Shown: positions 36,378 through 44,908 of the stretch, one piece after another
Layout of the letters: every line of letters begins with the position of its first letter
Position numbering within the stretch: the first letter of the stretch is position 1
From: Chloroflexi bacterium AL-N1
GTDB taxonomy: Bacteria > Chloroflexota > Chloroflexia > Chloroflexales > Roseiflexaceae
DNA length: 64,000 nt
Assembly: GCA_013122435.1 (NCBI GenBank)
Contig: WYDT01000007.1
Coordinates: 186,001 to 250,000, forward strand
Reading direction: 5' to 3'
Translations under genes and position numbers: made by a program
The notes under the pieces: generated by a model
Seen by the model: the letters and a program-made list of their open reading frames with translations, nothing else
What the model was told of the DNA's origin: nothing
Database searches by the model: none

Positions 36378-37001
36378 ATGCGTCCTTCTCCACTTACGAC
36401 ACAAGAAAGTCTGACATTTAACGACTATTTTAAGCTCAATGTTGATATCGAAGAATTACTGACCCATTTTGGATATACCTTCCGAAGTGTACAAATGACC
36501 TTGCCACAGAGCGTTGTATCAATTCCCTGGTATCCAGAGTTGCGTGAGCGCATTCAGGCAGGACTTCCATATATCAGCTTGACAAGTGAAGCAGCTCGTC
36601 GTGAGTTTCTTATTGCGCCTATCTTTCTTGATCTAGCTCGTTATAACCATATCAAGGTGAAAGTTGAATTTCCTATTGAAGTAAGTAATCAATTAAACGG
36701 TACAATTGACTACTTCATCCAGTCGCAGCATCAATTCCTTGTTGTTGAAGCAAAGAATGCTGATCTTCAGCGTGGCTTCACACAGTTAGCTGCAGAAATG
36801 ATTGCAATCGACCAATGGACAGATGAGCAATCATCATCACTCTATGGTGCTGTTTCAATTGGTAACGTATGGCAATTTGGTCTTTTGGATCGGGAGAGGA
36901 AACAATTTACACAGGATCTCAATCTTTATCGTGTCCCAACAGATCTGCACGAGCTCCTGCAGATTTTACTGGCTATTTTGCAGCCGAGCGTGATAGCATG
37001 A
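36378..37001 (+). CDS. PD-(D/E)xK-like protein, 207 residues
   Basis: A soluble protein of 207 residues. The segment VEFPIEVSNQLNGTIDYFI (about 94-112) followed by FLVVEAKN has the layout of a PD-(D/E)xK nuclease site with Asp111 and Glu124-x-Lys126, and a Gln-rich helix RGFTQLAAEM follows, as in type I restriction R-subunit N-termini and related nucleases. Whether it cuts DNA is unknown. AGGAGG (36367-36372) points to ATG 36378 rather than GTG 36375. It is convergent with the Clp/release-factor gene, 19 bases apart. Confidence 0.7.
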   Translation: MRPSPLTTQESLTFNDYFKLNVDIEELLTHFGYTFRSVQMTLPQSVVSIPWYPELRERIQAGLPYISLTSEAARREFLIAPIFLDLARYNHIKVKVEFPIEVSNQLNGTIDYFIQSQHQFLVVEAKNADLQRGFTQLAAEMIAIDQWTDEQSSSLYGAVSIGNVWQFGLLDRERKQFTQDLNLYRVPTDLHELLQILLAILQPSVIA

Positions 37002-37020
37002 ACATAGCCTGCTTCCTCTG

Positions 37021-40000
37021 CTACGCCTCTTCCTCTGCTGCCCAGGCTTCTTTTGACTCTTCGTCACGCAAATAGGCGAGAATAAACTCGTCGAGCGCCC
37101 CTTCGATGATCGAACCGATATCCGTCGTCTTGAGTTGGGTGCGGAGGTCACGTACCATGCGGTCGCCATCAAACTGGTACACCCGTACAATATCCGGTTC
37201 TGGTGTGCTGGGAAGGGCGGCACGTTCCTTCTTGCTCATCTCAGCAAGCTCGCGTTCATGCCAGGCTATTTTGAGTAAATGCTGTTCCAACCAGGCTTGA
37301 GGATCGAGATCTTTGGGTGGATCAACTATGACATTGGTCAGTTGTTGGGTACGCTCACCACTGGCACGTTTGTCGTTGCGACGGTGCACGCCAACTTCGC
37401 CTTTGAGAAAGCCATAGACGTTGGTTCCCTTCAAGCCAATTGCCAGCTCTGTCGTTTGCTGTAATGGCGTTGTTTGTTGAGTCTTCAATGCGTTCTCGAT
37501 ATCCTCTTCCGTAACAGACTTCCAACGGTATGGGTAGTGGCGTTGAATTAACGAGTTGCCCTGTCGTTCATCGCTGGACAACGCCTCAAGCACATAGCAT
37601 TCGACATCGTAGCCTTTGCGCTGTGCCCAGCGGAGATAGATGCTTGCCAGTTGCAATAACCAGGGGATAGCTTCCTCGCTGCGGTTGAATTGGCCGACCC
37701 GCTGTAATTGCAAGATTGCACTATGGTTTTCGGTTAGATGGGCACAAAGCAGTTCTACCTCTAGAAAAGCTACATCCTGATTGAGACGTTCATAACTATT
37801 GACTAGCTCGCTACGGTAGCGCGGGTCGCGTTGGCGATATACCAGTCCTGCGAGTTCTTCCAGGTATTCGCTGCGGTCGATCAGTTGCTGGAGGCGTTTG
37901 AGCAGACGGTCAAGAAAGTAGAAACGTGCCAGTGTTGCACGAGCGGCATCACCATCATCCCAGAAGGTTGGTTTGTTGGTATCGGCCAGGCGAGTAGCGC
38001 GCTCATTTTGCATTTCAACGACGTTATCCCGCTCATTCCAGTCGGTGAGGGTGCGCCGCAGATCGGCAAATGCACGTGCCAGATTCTGATCGTCCATGCG
38101 CCGTTGTTTCATTTTCCCCGAGAGTGCACTGGCCGAGGTGCTCAACGTCACTTCGCTGGTGCGTTCATCGGTGCTGAGATTGCTGGCACTCAACACAACT
38201 CGATCCTGCTCGCGTTGAAGCCGAATAAGATCAACACTGGTTTGCTTGCGTCCGGCGAGAAAGCGCGCAAGCGGGAGCACCACCACACGTTCGATGGCTC
38301 GTTTGAGAGGGCGTGCGCCATAGGTGGCATTGAAGCCCTGCTCCAGCAGCAAATCGATGACGTTATCGTGAATATCAACCATCATGTTGCGCCGCACCAG
38401 TCCCTCGCGCAGGAGTACATCACCCAGTTCACGTTGGGCAATCTTACGCATCGCCCCTTCGTCCAGTTGCTTAAAGGAAACAATCTGATCGATGCGGTTG
38501 ACAAACTCTGGACGGAAATACTGTTCGATCTGACGTTGCCAATAGTTTGAGCGCTGGCCTCCCACTGCGAAGGCTGTCTCACCATTGTTGTTCTGGCCAG
38601 ATATATCATCAGAGCGTTGCTCACCAGTCAGGCCAATGCCACGTTGCTCGCGGGCCGATGCACCCAGGTTGCTGGTCAGCAGAATGATGGCGTTCTGGAA
38701 TGAGGTGGTCTGTCCGGTGGCATCGGTGAGGCGACCTTCACCAAGCACCTGGAGAAAGACATCGTAGATCTGAGTGTCGGCTTTTTCGAATTCGTCGAGC
38801 AGCAATACGCAGAATGGTTGGGCACGCACGCGGCGGGTCAGCTCGCCGTCGCTCTGGCTCCCCGGCATACCAATCAAGCGACGAACTGCCGCCGGATCGG
38901 CGTACTCGCTCATATCAAACCTGAGCATCCGCTGCGCGTCTCCAAACAGATACTCAGCTAATGTTTTCGCTAACTGTGTTTTTCCTACCCCGGTTGGTCC
39001 AATAAATAAAAACGTTCCTAGCGGTTTAGTGGGATCATGGAGACCGGCTTTGACAATCGCGATGAGATCGACCATGGACTCCACAGCAGTGTCCTGGCCA
39101 ATAACGCGGTCGGTGAAATGGTTTTTCACAGCCGCAAGGTCCAGTGGGATGTCGTCGGCAATGATAAATTCAGGCAGGCCGCTCTGATGTGTGAAGGTGG
39201 CAATAACTTGTTTGCGGGTCAGGGTTGGGCGCTTGGTGGTACTGCTATATGTTTCCTTCCCACGCGCTGCGTCGTTGACCATCTGCTCAAGCAGCGTAAT
39301 GGCCTTGCCTGGTTGGACACGATAGGGCAGAAAGCGGCTCGTGAGCTCAGCGGCAGACTCCAGGGCAGACGGATCGATGCGAACTTCCTCGGTGCGTTCC
39401 AGTTCACGTGATATCGCCGTCAGGACACTGAGTGTGTCAGCTTCGCTGGTTGGTGCAATGTCCAGAGTGCGGAGTTGGGCAACAAAGCCGGGCGCCAATT
39501 GTTCGGCACGGCGAAGGCGTTCAGGTGTGATCTCGCCCATAATGATGATGTCGCCACTCTGGATGTGAGGTTTGAGAAAGTCGGCGATATTGTCGTCGCT
39601 TTTGGTGTGACGCCCCGACTCTGCAAGGTCGGTAATGTCATCGACAAACAGGATATGCCGTTTTTTGCGGACTTCGCGTACGACATCGGAGAGCTTTTCC
39701 TGCCACTGTCCGATGAATGAGCATCCGGCGAGGAGCGAGGCACCTGATACGGCCCAGAGTTGGCGGTCGTGCAATGCTTCAGCGCACTCTTTGCGGCGAA
39801 TACGGCGGGCGATTTCATGGACAATTGCAGTTTTGCCGACGCCATTGGGTCCAATCAGCAGTACACTGGATCGGCGATCACTCACGATGGCGCTGAGCAC
39901 CGTGTCAACTTCGCTGTCGCGACGGAATGCACGTCGTAGCTGGCCTTCGGCGGCCTGGGCGGTCAGGTTGGTACCGCTCGCTTTGAGGGCCCAGAACTGT

Positions 40001-40539
40001 TCATTTTCCGCTTCATCTTCGCGGTCAATTGCTTTTTTCGGTTTAAAGTTGACTTCAAGCGAATCGAGCGACTCATGGCGGGTGGTGCGATATTCGAGCA
40101 GATCCTCAAAGCTCTCACCATAGAAATACTCGGCCAACTCAATTTGGGCAATATCCTGGAGTTCTTCCTGGCTACGCACGTAAAATGCCAGTGGTGGATA
40201 GCGCAATCGTGGGACACTCACGAGAATTTGCCCTTCTTCATCGGGTGTTAGCATTAAACTGATGGTAAGTAAGATGGGCTCGCGTCGTCGTTTGCTATGC
40301 CGTCCCGTTGGCCGTAACTCCACCGTTACTTTTTCGAGCGTTTGGTTGGGCTTAAACGCACCATGTTGGAGTGCTTCAGGCTCCATTTCGCTAAGACGTT
40401 TAACCAGCGCTTCGGCGATCTCTTCTTTGCATTCTTCAAGCGTTGGACCATACGCAGATATGCCCGGAAATTGTGGAGTAGTAATGGTGTATGTGCGATT
40501 CTCGTGCTTCTGAACAAATAAACGAACAGTTAATTTCAT
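37021..40539 (-). CDS. Clp-type double AAA+ ATPase fused to a release-factor-2-like domain
   Basis: A 1172-residue protein. Residues about 1-50 look HicB-like (TPQFPGISAYGPTLEECKEE). Two Clp-type AAA+ modules follow: Walker A GPNGVGKT at about 230-237 and GPTGVGKT at about 514-521, with Walker B LLLDEFEK near 580, as in ClpA/B/C unfoldases. From about 812 to 1160 the sequence matches RF2: the helical PCRF domain (FWDDGDAARAT), then YLRWAQRKGYDVE, NVYGFLKGEVGVHR near 1040-1052 and the C-terminal VRDLRTQLKTTDIG with LDEFILAYLR. The SPF stop-codon tripeptide and the GGQ hydrolysis motif are both absent. This suggests an unfoldase that docks on ribosomes without releasing peptides; function is inference. 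Confidence 0.85.
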   Translation of the reverse strand: MKLTVRLFVQKHENRTYTITTPQFPGISAYGPTLEECKEEIAEALVKRLSEMEPEALQHGAFKPNQTLEKVTVELRPTGRHSKRRREPILLTISLMLTPDEEGQILVSVPRLRYPPLAFYVRSQEELQDIAQIELAEYFYGESFEDLLEYRTTRHESLDSLEVNFKPKKAIDREDEAENEQFWALKASGTNLTAQAAEGQLRRAFRRDSEVDTVLSAIVSDRRSSVLLIGPNGVGKTAIVHEIARRIRRKECAEALHDRQLWAVSGASLLAGCSFIGQWQEKLSDVVREVRKKRHILFVDDITDLAESGRHTKSDDNIADFLKPHIQSGDIIIMGEITPERLRRAEQLAPGFVAQLRTLDIAPTSEADTLSVLTAISRELERTEEVRIDPSALESAAELTSRFLPYRVQPGKAITLLEQMVNDAARGKETYSSTTKRPTLTRKQVIATFTHQSGLPEFIIADDIPLDLAAVKNHFTDRVIGQDTAVESMVDLIAIVKAGLHDPTKPLGTFLFIGPTGVGKTQLAKTLAEYLFGDAQRMLRFDMSEYADPAAVRRLIGMPGSQSDGELTRRVRAQPFCVLLLDEFEKADTQIYDVFLQVLGEGRLTDATGQTTSFQNAIILLTSNLGASAREQRGIGLTGEQRSDDISGQNNNGETAFAVGGQRSNYWQRQIEQYFRPEFVNRIDQIVSFKQLDEGAMRKIAQRELGDVLLREGLVRRNMMVDIHDNVIDLLLEQGFNATYGARPLKRAIERVVVLPLARFLAGRKQTSVDLIRLQREQDRVVLSASNLSTDERTSEVTLSTSASALSGKMKQRRMDDQNLARAFADLRRTLTDWNERDNVVEMQNERATRLADTNKPTFWDDGDAARATLARFYFLDRLLKRLQQLIDRSEYLEELAGLVYRQRDPRYRSELVNSYERLNQDVAFLEVELLCAHLTENHSAILQLQRVGQFNRSEEAIPWLLQLASIYLRWAQRKGYDVECYVLEALSSDERQGNSLIQRHYPYRWKSVTEEDIENALKTQQTTPLQQTTELAIGLKGTNVYGFLKGEVGVHRRNDKRASGERTQQLTNVIVDPPKDLDPQAWLEQHLLKIAWHERELAEMSKKERAALPSTPEPDIVRVYQFDGDRMVRDLRTQLKTTDIGSIIEGALDEFILAYLRDEESKEAWAAEEEA

Positions 40540-40659
40540 ATAGTTTGGTTTTATGTTGTTATGATATTGTATGCGACAACACTGGCTGATGTGATGCGAT
40601 TTGCATTGTGAACTAGTCCCTAGCCCCTAACCCTTAGTTCCAAGTATACCACGGCTGGT

Positions 40660-40688
40660 TTGCTGCTTGATGGGTCTTCTGCTATACT
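40660..40688 (+). promoter_or_regulatory. Candidate sigma70-type promoter of the ParB-like gene
   Basis: TTGCTG (40660-40665) and TATACT (40683-40688) with an ideal 17-base spacer, about 75 bases before ATG 40764 in the divergent gap with the Clp-like gene. Confidence 0.55.
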
Positions 40689-40763
40689 CTTAGTCGAACA
40701 GACGTGTTTATCGTAATTGTGGCGCATATCAGCGCTTTATGCATGATATTTGGGAGGACCTGC

Positions 40764-41831
40764 ATGCAACTCCTCTATCTTGATCCGCAAGTACTGGAGC
40801 CAGATCCAGAAGGAGTTCGTTTAGACCCTGGTAACGTTGATGGCCTGGCGGCGACCATTGCCGAACAGGGTTTGCTTCAGCCGCTTGGCGTGGTGGATAT
40901 AGGGTATGGGCGTTATCGAATCGTCTATGGAAACCGCCGTCGTGAGGCAGCACTCAAACTTGGCTTAGAGAAGGTGCCCTGCGTCTTGTTGGAAGAGCAA
41001 GATCCACGAACTTTACTGCAACAACTCATTGAAAATTTGCAACGACAAGATTTGAACGACATCGAGAAATCGTATGCCTTTGCGCGGCTGCGTGAGCGGG
41101 TTGCGAGTTCAGATGAGCCGCGTGGTGAGGGTGAATTGGATGAGGCGACCGGGCGTATGGTCGGATTGACCGGGCGTACAGTACGGCGTTATCTGGGCTT
41201 ACTGGATTTGCCAGAAGAGATCCAAAATATGTTACGTGATGGTGAGCTTTCGGTGACACAGGCGCAGCATCTGCGTCGCATCAGCAACCCGCGTACCCAG
41301 GTCGATTTGGCAACCGCCGCAGTCGATGAGGGCATGTCGGCAGCCGAGTTGAGTCGTCTGTCCAGCTATTTTGCCGCTAATCCCAACCTGACGTTGGATG
41401 CCGCGCTGGAAGCGCTGCAGCAGGGTGTAGAGTTACAACGTGAAGTCATTGGTGTGCCAACCATGCCCGACGCCGGTGGACCGTTGGGCAAAACGAGTGT
41501 TTCATCGGTGACGATTGAAGAGAGTGATGCGGATTTGTGGGATGATGAAGAATTGCCCCAGGAAGATGATGGCTATCTGAGCATCGATGAAGACACGATT
41601 GAGAATCAGCCCAAGAACAAGGCCCGTGTGTTTCGTATTCGTTCGCTGGACCAGATGATCGATGAGACCGACCGCCTCTCGCGTACATATGCTGAGGGCG
41701 ATCTGGTGAAGTGGGTCAAGAGTGATAATGGGGCGTCCTTCAAAGTCCGTCTGATGTTGAAGCAGTTGGAATCGTTGACACGAGCGCTGCGTGAGGTGGC
41801 GAATGAAGAGGGCTGGGCGGTAGACGAGTAG
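40764..41831 (+). CDS. ParB/Spo0J-family DNA-binding protein
   Basis: A 355-residue protein. The N-terminal ParB/sulfiredoxin-like domain has the LLQPLGV and YRIVYGNRRREAAL box (the CTP-binding GxRR region) at about 30-65, followed by LIENLQRQDLNDIEKSYAF and the helix-turn-helix GLTGRTVRRYLGLLDLP near 130-146. The acidic C-terminal region (DADLWDDEELPQEDDG) and terminal helices differ from chromosomal ParB. No ParA gene is adjacent, so a gene-regulatory or stand-alone role is possible. GGGAGGACC fixes ATG 40764. Confidence 0.85.
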   Translation: MQLLYLDPQVLEPDPEGVRLDPGNVDGLAATIAEQGLLQPLGVVDIGYGRYRIVYGNRRREAALKLGLEKVPCVLLEEQDPRTLLQQLIENLQRQDLNDIEKSYAFARLRERVASSDEPRGEGELDEATGRMVGLTGRTVRRYLGLLDLPEEIQNMLRDGELSVTQAQHLRRISNPRTQVDLATAAVDEGMSAAELSRLSSYFAANPNLTLDAALEALQQGVELQREVIGVPTMPDAGGPLGKTSVSSVTIEESDADLWDDEELPQEDDGYLSIDEDTIENQPKNKARVFRIRSLDQMIDETDRLSRTYAEGDLVKWVKSDNGASFKVRLMLKQLESLTRALREVANEEGWAVDE

Positions 41832-41867
41832 TGATATTTTTCAAACCACATCTTTTAGAAGCAAGAC

Positions 41868-41890
41868 AGGTGCGGCTATAAGCCGCACCT
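41868..41890. terminator. Bidirectional 10-bp hairpin between parB-like and SQR-like genes
   Basis: AGGTGCGGCT (41868-41877), loop ATA, AGCCGCACCT (41881-41890), a perfect G+C-rich stem in the gap between two convergent genes. Likely stops transcription from both sides. Confidence 0.75.
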
Positions 41891-41931
41891 ACGTATTTCT
41901 CACATGGCCAGGATAGCAAAATTGTTGATTG

Positions 41932-43197
41932 TTAGTTTGCTAAAATACCAGACATGGCTTTCAGGCCAACTTCCATGCCCCTCCACGGCAACCCAGCATG
42001 AAACGCATTCCCGGCCTTAAATCGCCAGGGCAGATAATAGGCGAGTGCTAACTTACCTAGCCGCCAGATTGGTGAGGAGCCTACCCGATACAGCGATTCG
42101 GCACCCGGTGTGACTTCAATTGGCTTGGTGGGCACATCAGTGAGTTGCAGCGGAACTTGTGCAAAGGTGGCTTTGTCGAACTGCTCCATCACACACATAC
42201 TGATCGGTTCAAATGCCATTTCAGACCGGGTGCCTAAAATCTGTGATGTCAGATGCTCGGCGGCAGCATCACTCTGCAAGAAGGACAGGAAGGCTTGTTT
42301 GACCGGAAAATCACCTGCATCGCCGACGGCATATATCTCGGGATGTCCCACAACCTGGCGTGTCGCTAAAGCTGTGCTGATAAAGCCACGGTCATCGGTT
42401 GGTAGTCCCGAAAAAGCAGTTGATGCGACGTAGGGTGGGAATGATATCAAAAGATCGAAGGGCAGGCTCTGTCCATTTTTGTAGTAGACCACATTCTTTT
42501 CGATGTAATCAACGGGATATGTGGTATAACCCGTGATACCTCGTCGGCTGAATTCCTTTCCGACGGTTGTATGAAGTCGTGGACCAAAGGCTTGAATATA
42601 GGTCTGTTCAAATGTAGACCAATTCAGATCAACCATGTGACGAACGCCTTTGCGCCGTAGCCATGTGTCGAGCATCATCACCATCTCATAGAGTGGCCCG
42701 GAACATTTGTTGTTGGGGGGAATCAAGAATAAGACCTGACGTCGCTGGTCTTGTCTGGCATCTTCAACAAGATTGTAGTAGGCTAGCTGGAGCCGCAACA
42801 TGTCCTGAGGTGTCCAGATGGTCTCGGCATACTCAGCAAGTCCAGGCACCTCATCAGTTTGCATATCGGCACCTGTAGCGACAACTAAGAAATCATAATG
42901 TAGCGTCTGATGGTCCAGTTGAACCGTCCTTGTGACCGGATCGATCTCGTTCACATGGTCGTGGATGAAGGTGATGTTTTTGCGGCGGGTTGGCTTATTG
43001 AGAGGGATTTTGAGTCGGTCTGGATTCAGGCCGAAAGGGATATAGATGGTATTGGGCTTGAAGAGAAAGTATTCTCGGTCTGATACCAGCGTAATACGAA
43101 CTTGATCCTGTAAGCGCATTCGCAAATAGAAGGCCGTCTCAAGACCTCCAAAACCGCCACCAAGTACTACAACATTGGGTTTGGCAGTGGCGTTCAT
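41932..43197 (-). CDS. NAD(P)/FAD-dependent oxidoreductase, sulfide:quinone reductase-like
   Basis: A 421-residue flavoprotein of the NDH-2/SQR/FCSD group. The FAD-binding VVVLGGGFGGLETAFYL is at 9-25, the second dinucleotide region VLFLIPPNNKCSGPLYEMV is near 165-183 with a Cys in the position of a conserved SQR cysteine, and AVGDAGDFPVKQAF is the C-terminal FAD motif. A membrane-peripheral quinone-reducing enzyme is likely; sulfide as donor is possible but other cysteines are not conserved. The PocR-domain regulator gene lies 49 bases upstream in the same direction. Confidence 0.85.
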   Translation of the reverse strand: MNATAKPNVVVLGGGFGGLETAFYLRMRLQDQVRITLVSDREYFLFKPNTIYIPFGLNPDRLKIPLNKPTRRKNITFIHDHVNEIDPVTRTVQLDHQTLHYDFLVVATGADMQTDEVPGLAEYAETIWTPQDMLRLQLAYYNLVEDARQDQRRQVLFLIPPNNKCSGPLYEMVMMLDTWLRRKGVRHMVDLNWSTFEQTYIQAFGPRLHTTVGKEFSRRGITGYTTYPVDYIEKNVVYYKNGQSLPFDLLISFPPYVASTAFSGLPTDDRGFISTALATRQVVGHPEIYAVGDAGDFPVKQAFLSFLQSDAAAEHLTSQILGTRSEMAFEPISMCVMEQFDKATFAQVPLQLTDVPTKPIEVTPGAESLYRVGSSPIWRLGKLALAYYLPWRFKAGNAFHAGLPWRGMEVGLKAMSGILAN

Positions 43198-43246
43198 ATG
43201 TTCCTCCTTGCATCATCAGATAGTAGAAATTGGATTACGTTACGGT

Positions 43247-43996
43247 CTATTTATCAAGCGTACAGATAGCAGCAATGCTTTGAAGTCGACCAACTAGTGT
43301 AGCGCGCTCCTGGCCAATATGCTCAAATGTTTCCGCGACACGCCTCAGCCATGAGCCAAACTGCAACCGTTTGTTGCTGTCAAGTACGGGCATGCTCTGC
43401 ATGGCGGTAGATAGTTCTCGTGAATTGATCTGGTATGTGTTTGCCAGGTGTTCAACATGCTGAGAGACATCATTAGCATCTGGTGGATCGGCATAAAATT
43501 GCTCAGCAATTAGCACCGCTACAACTGCACCGTCCAATATAACCGGTGTGCTTATCGCATGTAGTCCAGCAAAACACGCAACAAAATCAGTTGATACCTC
43601 GAATCTTGAGGCAAGGCGTTGCCAGCATTCACGATAGGCTTGTTGACTGGAGTCGTGTGACGTGAGCAGTGTGTAGAGATGACTGGGATTGCTTATCTCG
43701 GTAAGTGGTTCACCATCAGGTGTGACTGTCACCGCAGTCACATTTGCGATTTCGGCAAAGATATCCTGTATGGGTTGAATACAGTGAAGTGGCAGGATGT
43801 CAGAAGCCCGTTGGGTAAGTGCACTCTGAGCGCTGTGTGTCCCTGAGAGGATTGCCTCAACTTCTTGTCGAACGAAGCGCCATTGTTGTCCGACTTTGAC
43901 TCCCTCTAAACGTCCATCTTTGAGCATACGGTAAATGGTTGTGCGATCAAGTTTTAGGAGTTCCTGAACTTCTCTGGCTGTTAATAAATCGTGCAT
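43247..43996 (-). CDS. Excisionase-type HTH protein with PocR sensory domain
   Basis: A 249-residue regulator. Residues 1-52 form a MerR/excisionase-like helix-turn-helix (LTAREVQELLKLDRTTIYRML, then GQQWRFVRQEV). From about 75 a PocR-type ligand-binding domain follows (LHCIQPIQDIFAEI, with ECWQRL and FACFAGLHAISTPVILDG). PocR domains sense hydrocarbon-like small molecules. It lies directly upstream of the SQR-like gene in the same direction and probably controls it. Confidence 0.8.
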   Translation of the reverse strand: MHDLLTAREVQELLKLDRTTIYRMLKDGRLEGVKVGQQWRFVRQEVEAILSGTHSAQSALTQRASDILPLHCIQPIQDIFAEIANVTAVTVTPDGEPLTEISNPSHLYTLLTSHDSSQQAYRECWQRLASRFEVSTDFVACFAGLHAISTPVILDGAVVAVLIAEQFYADPPDANDVSQHVEHLANTYQINSRELSTAMQSMPVLDSNKRLQFGSWLRRVAETFEHIGQERATLVGRLQSIAAICTLDK

Positions 43997-44161
43997 AAAG
44001 TTTTTGATTTGTTGTTATTTGCTATAGGTTACTATAATTTACTATTGCATGTTATTACATTTTTAGTGTCTTTCAAGCAAGCTTTTAATACCTGTGGGTT
44101 AACAAATCACCACTGAGAGTGTAAGTAGTTGGTTATGGAGATAAAGGATTGATGGAATAGC

Positions 44162-44908
44162 TTACTCGGGAGGCTTGGATGGTATGCTGGTATATCGCAG
44201 CACTTCCAGCACTTCCGCCGGATCGCATCCGTAGATGCCAGCACCCCATGGCGAATTCTGCTCAACGACTGCCCAGCCGCGATCTTTGATGACCCCGACA
44301 TCGAGCACGGATGCACGTGGTAGCTCGACCCGTGGGTCGTTGAGCAGCTTTCCAACAAAATGTTGTAATTCGCTATGCTCCTCAACAGTCGAGACAAAGC
44401 CCTCTGCACGTTGAAGCTCGCCATGCTGTAGATAAATGGAAGATGTGCGGAGTTGTCGATCAAGGATAAAGCAACGAAACTCTTTTTCCCACACCACTGG
44501 CTCAGCGACCAACACTGGTGTCTCATCGGGGTAATCAGTTGGGAGGGTGGCTGCATCATACACCTGGGCGGTGAAGCTCTTGTCGTTGGGTGGTTTTACG
44601 AAAGCGGGGAGTAGCGAGTCACGTGCAGTGCCAAGCGTGGTCAGTTGGACCGTACGCTGGCGGTATGCTTCGGGTAGATCTGGCAGCCAGTCTTCAGGTG
44701 GCTCAATCAATGATTGGCCGAAGAACTCGGCAATGATTGGAGCCATCAACGCTTCGACATAAATCACTGGTTCGTTTATGGTTTGAAGGTGCTCGGGAAT
44801 ATGCCAACTGTGCAGCCGCTCAACATGCCATCCTAATTGAATGGCGGCCTGCCATAGTCGTTGCGAGTCCTCCGTGTAACGGTGTGATAGTATCAGTGTT
44901 GGGTTCAT
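44162..44908 (-). CDS. ATP-grasp domain protein (DUF4343)
   Basis: A 248-residue protein with ATP-grasp features: FVKPPNDKSFTAQVYD (Lys-containing ATP lid), EFRCFILDRQL and the terminal VLDVGVIKDRGWAVVEQNSPWG with the metal-binding Glu and Asn. ATP-grasp enzymes form amide or thioester links; the substrate here is unknown. Its ATG overlaps the stop of the DUF3754 gene (ATGA), so the two are translationally coupled. Confidence 0.8.
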   Translation of the reverse strand: MNPTLILSHRYTEDSQRLWQAAIQLGWHVERLHSWHIPEHLQTINEPVIYVEALMAPIIAEFFGQSLIEPPEDWLPDLPEAYRQRTVQLTTLGTARDSLLPAFVKPPNDKSFTAQVYDAATLPTDYPDETPVLVAEPVVWEKEFRCFILDRQLRTSSIYLQHGELQRAEGFVSTVEEHSELQHFVGKLLNDPRVELPRASVLDVGVIKDRGWAVVEQNSPWGAGIYGCDPAEVLEVLRYTSIPSKPPE

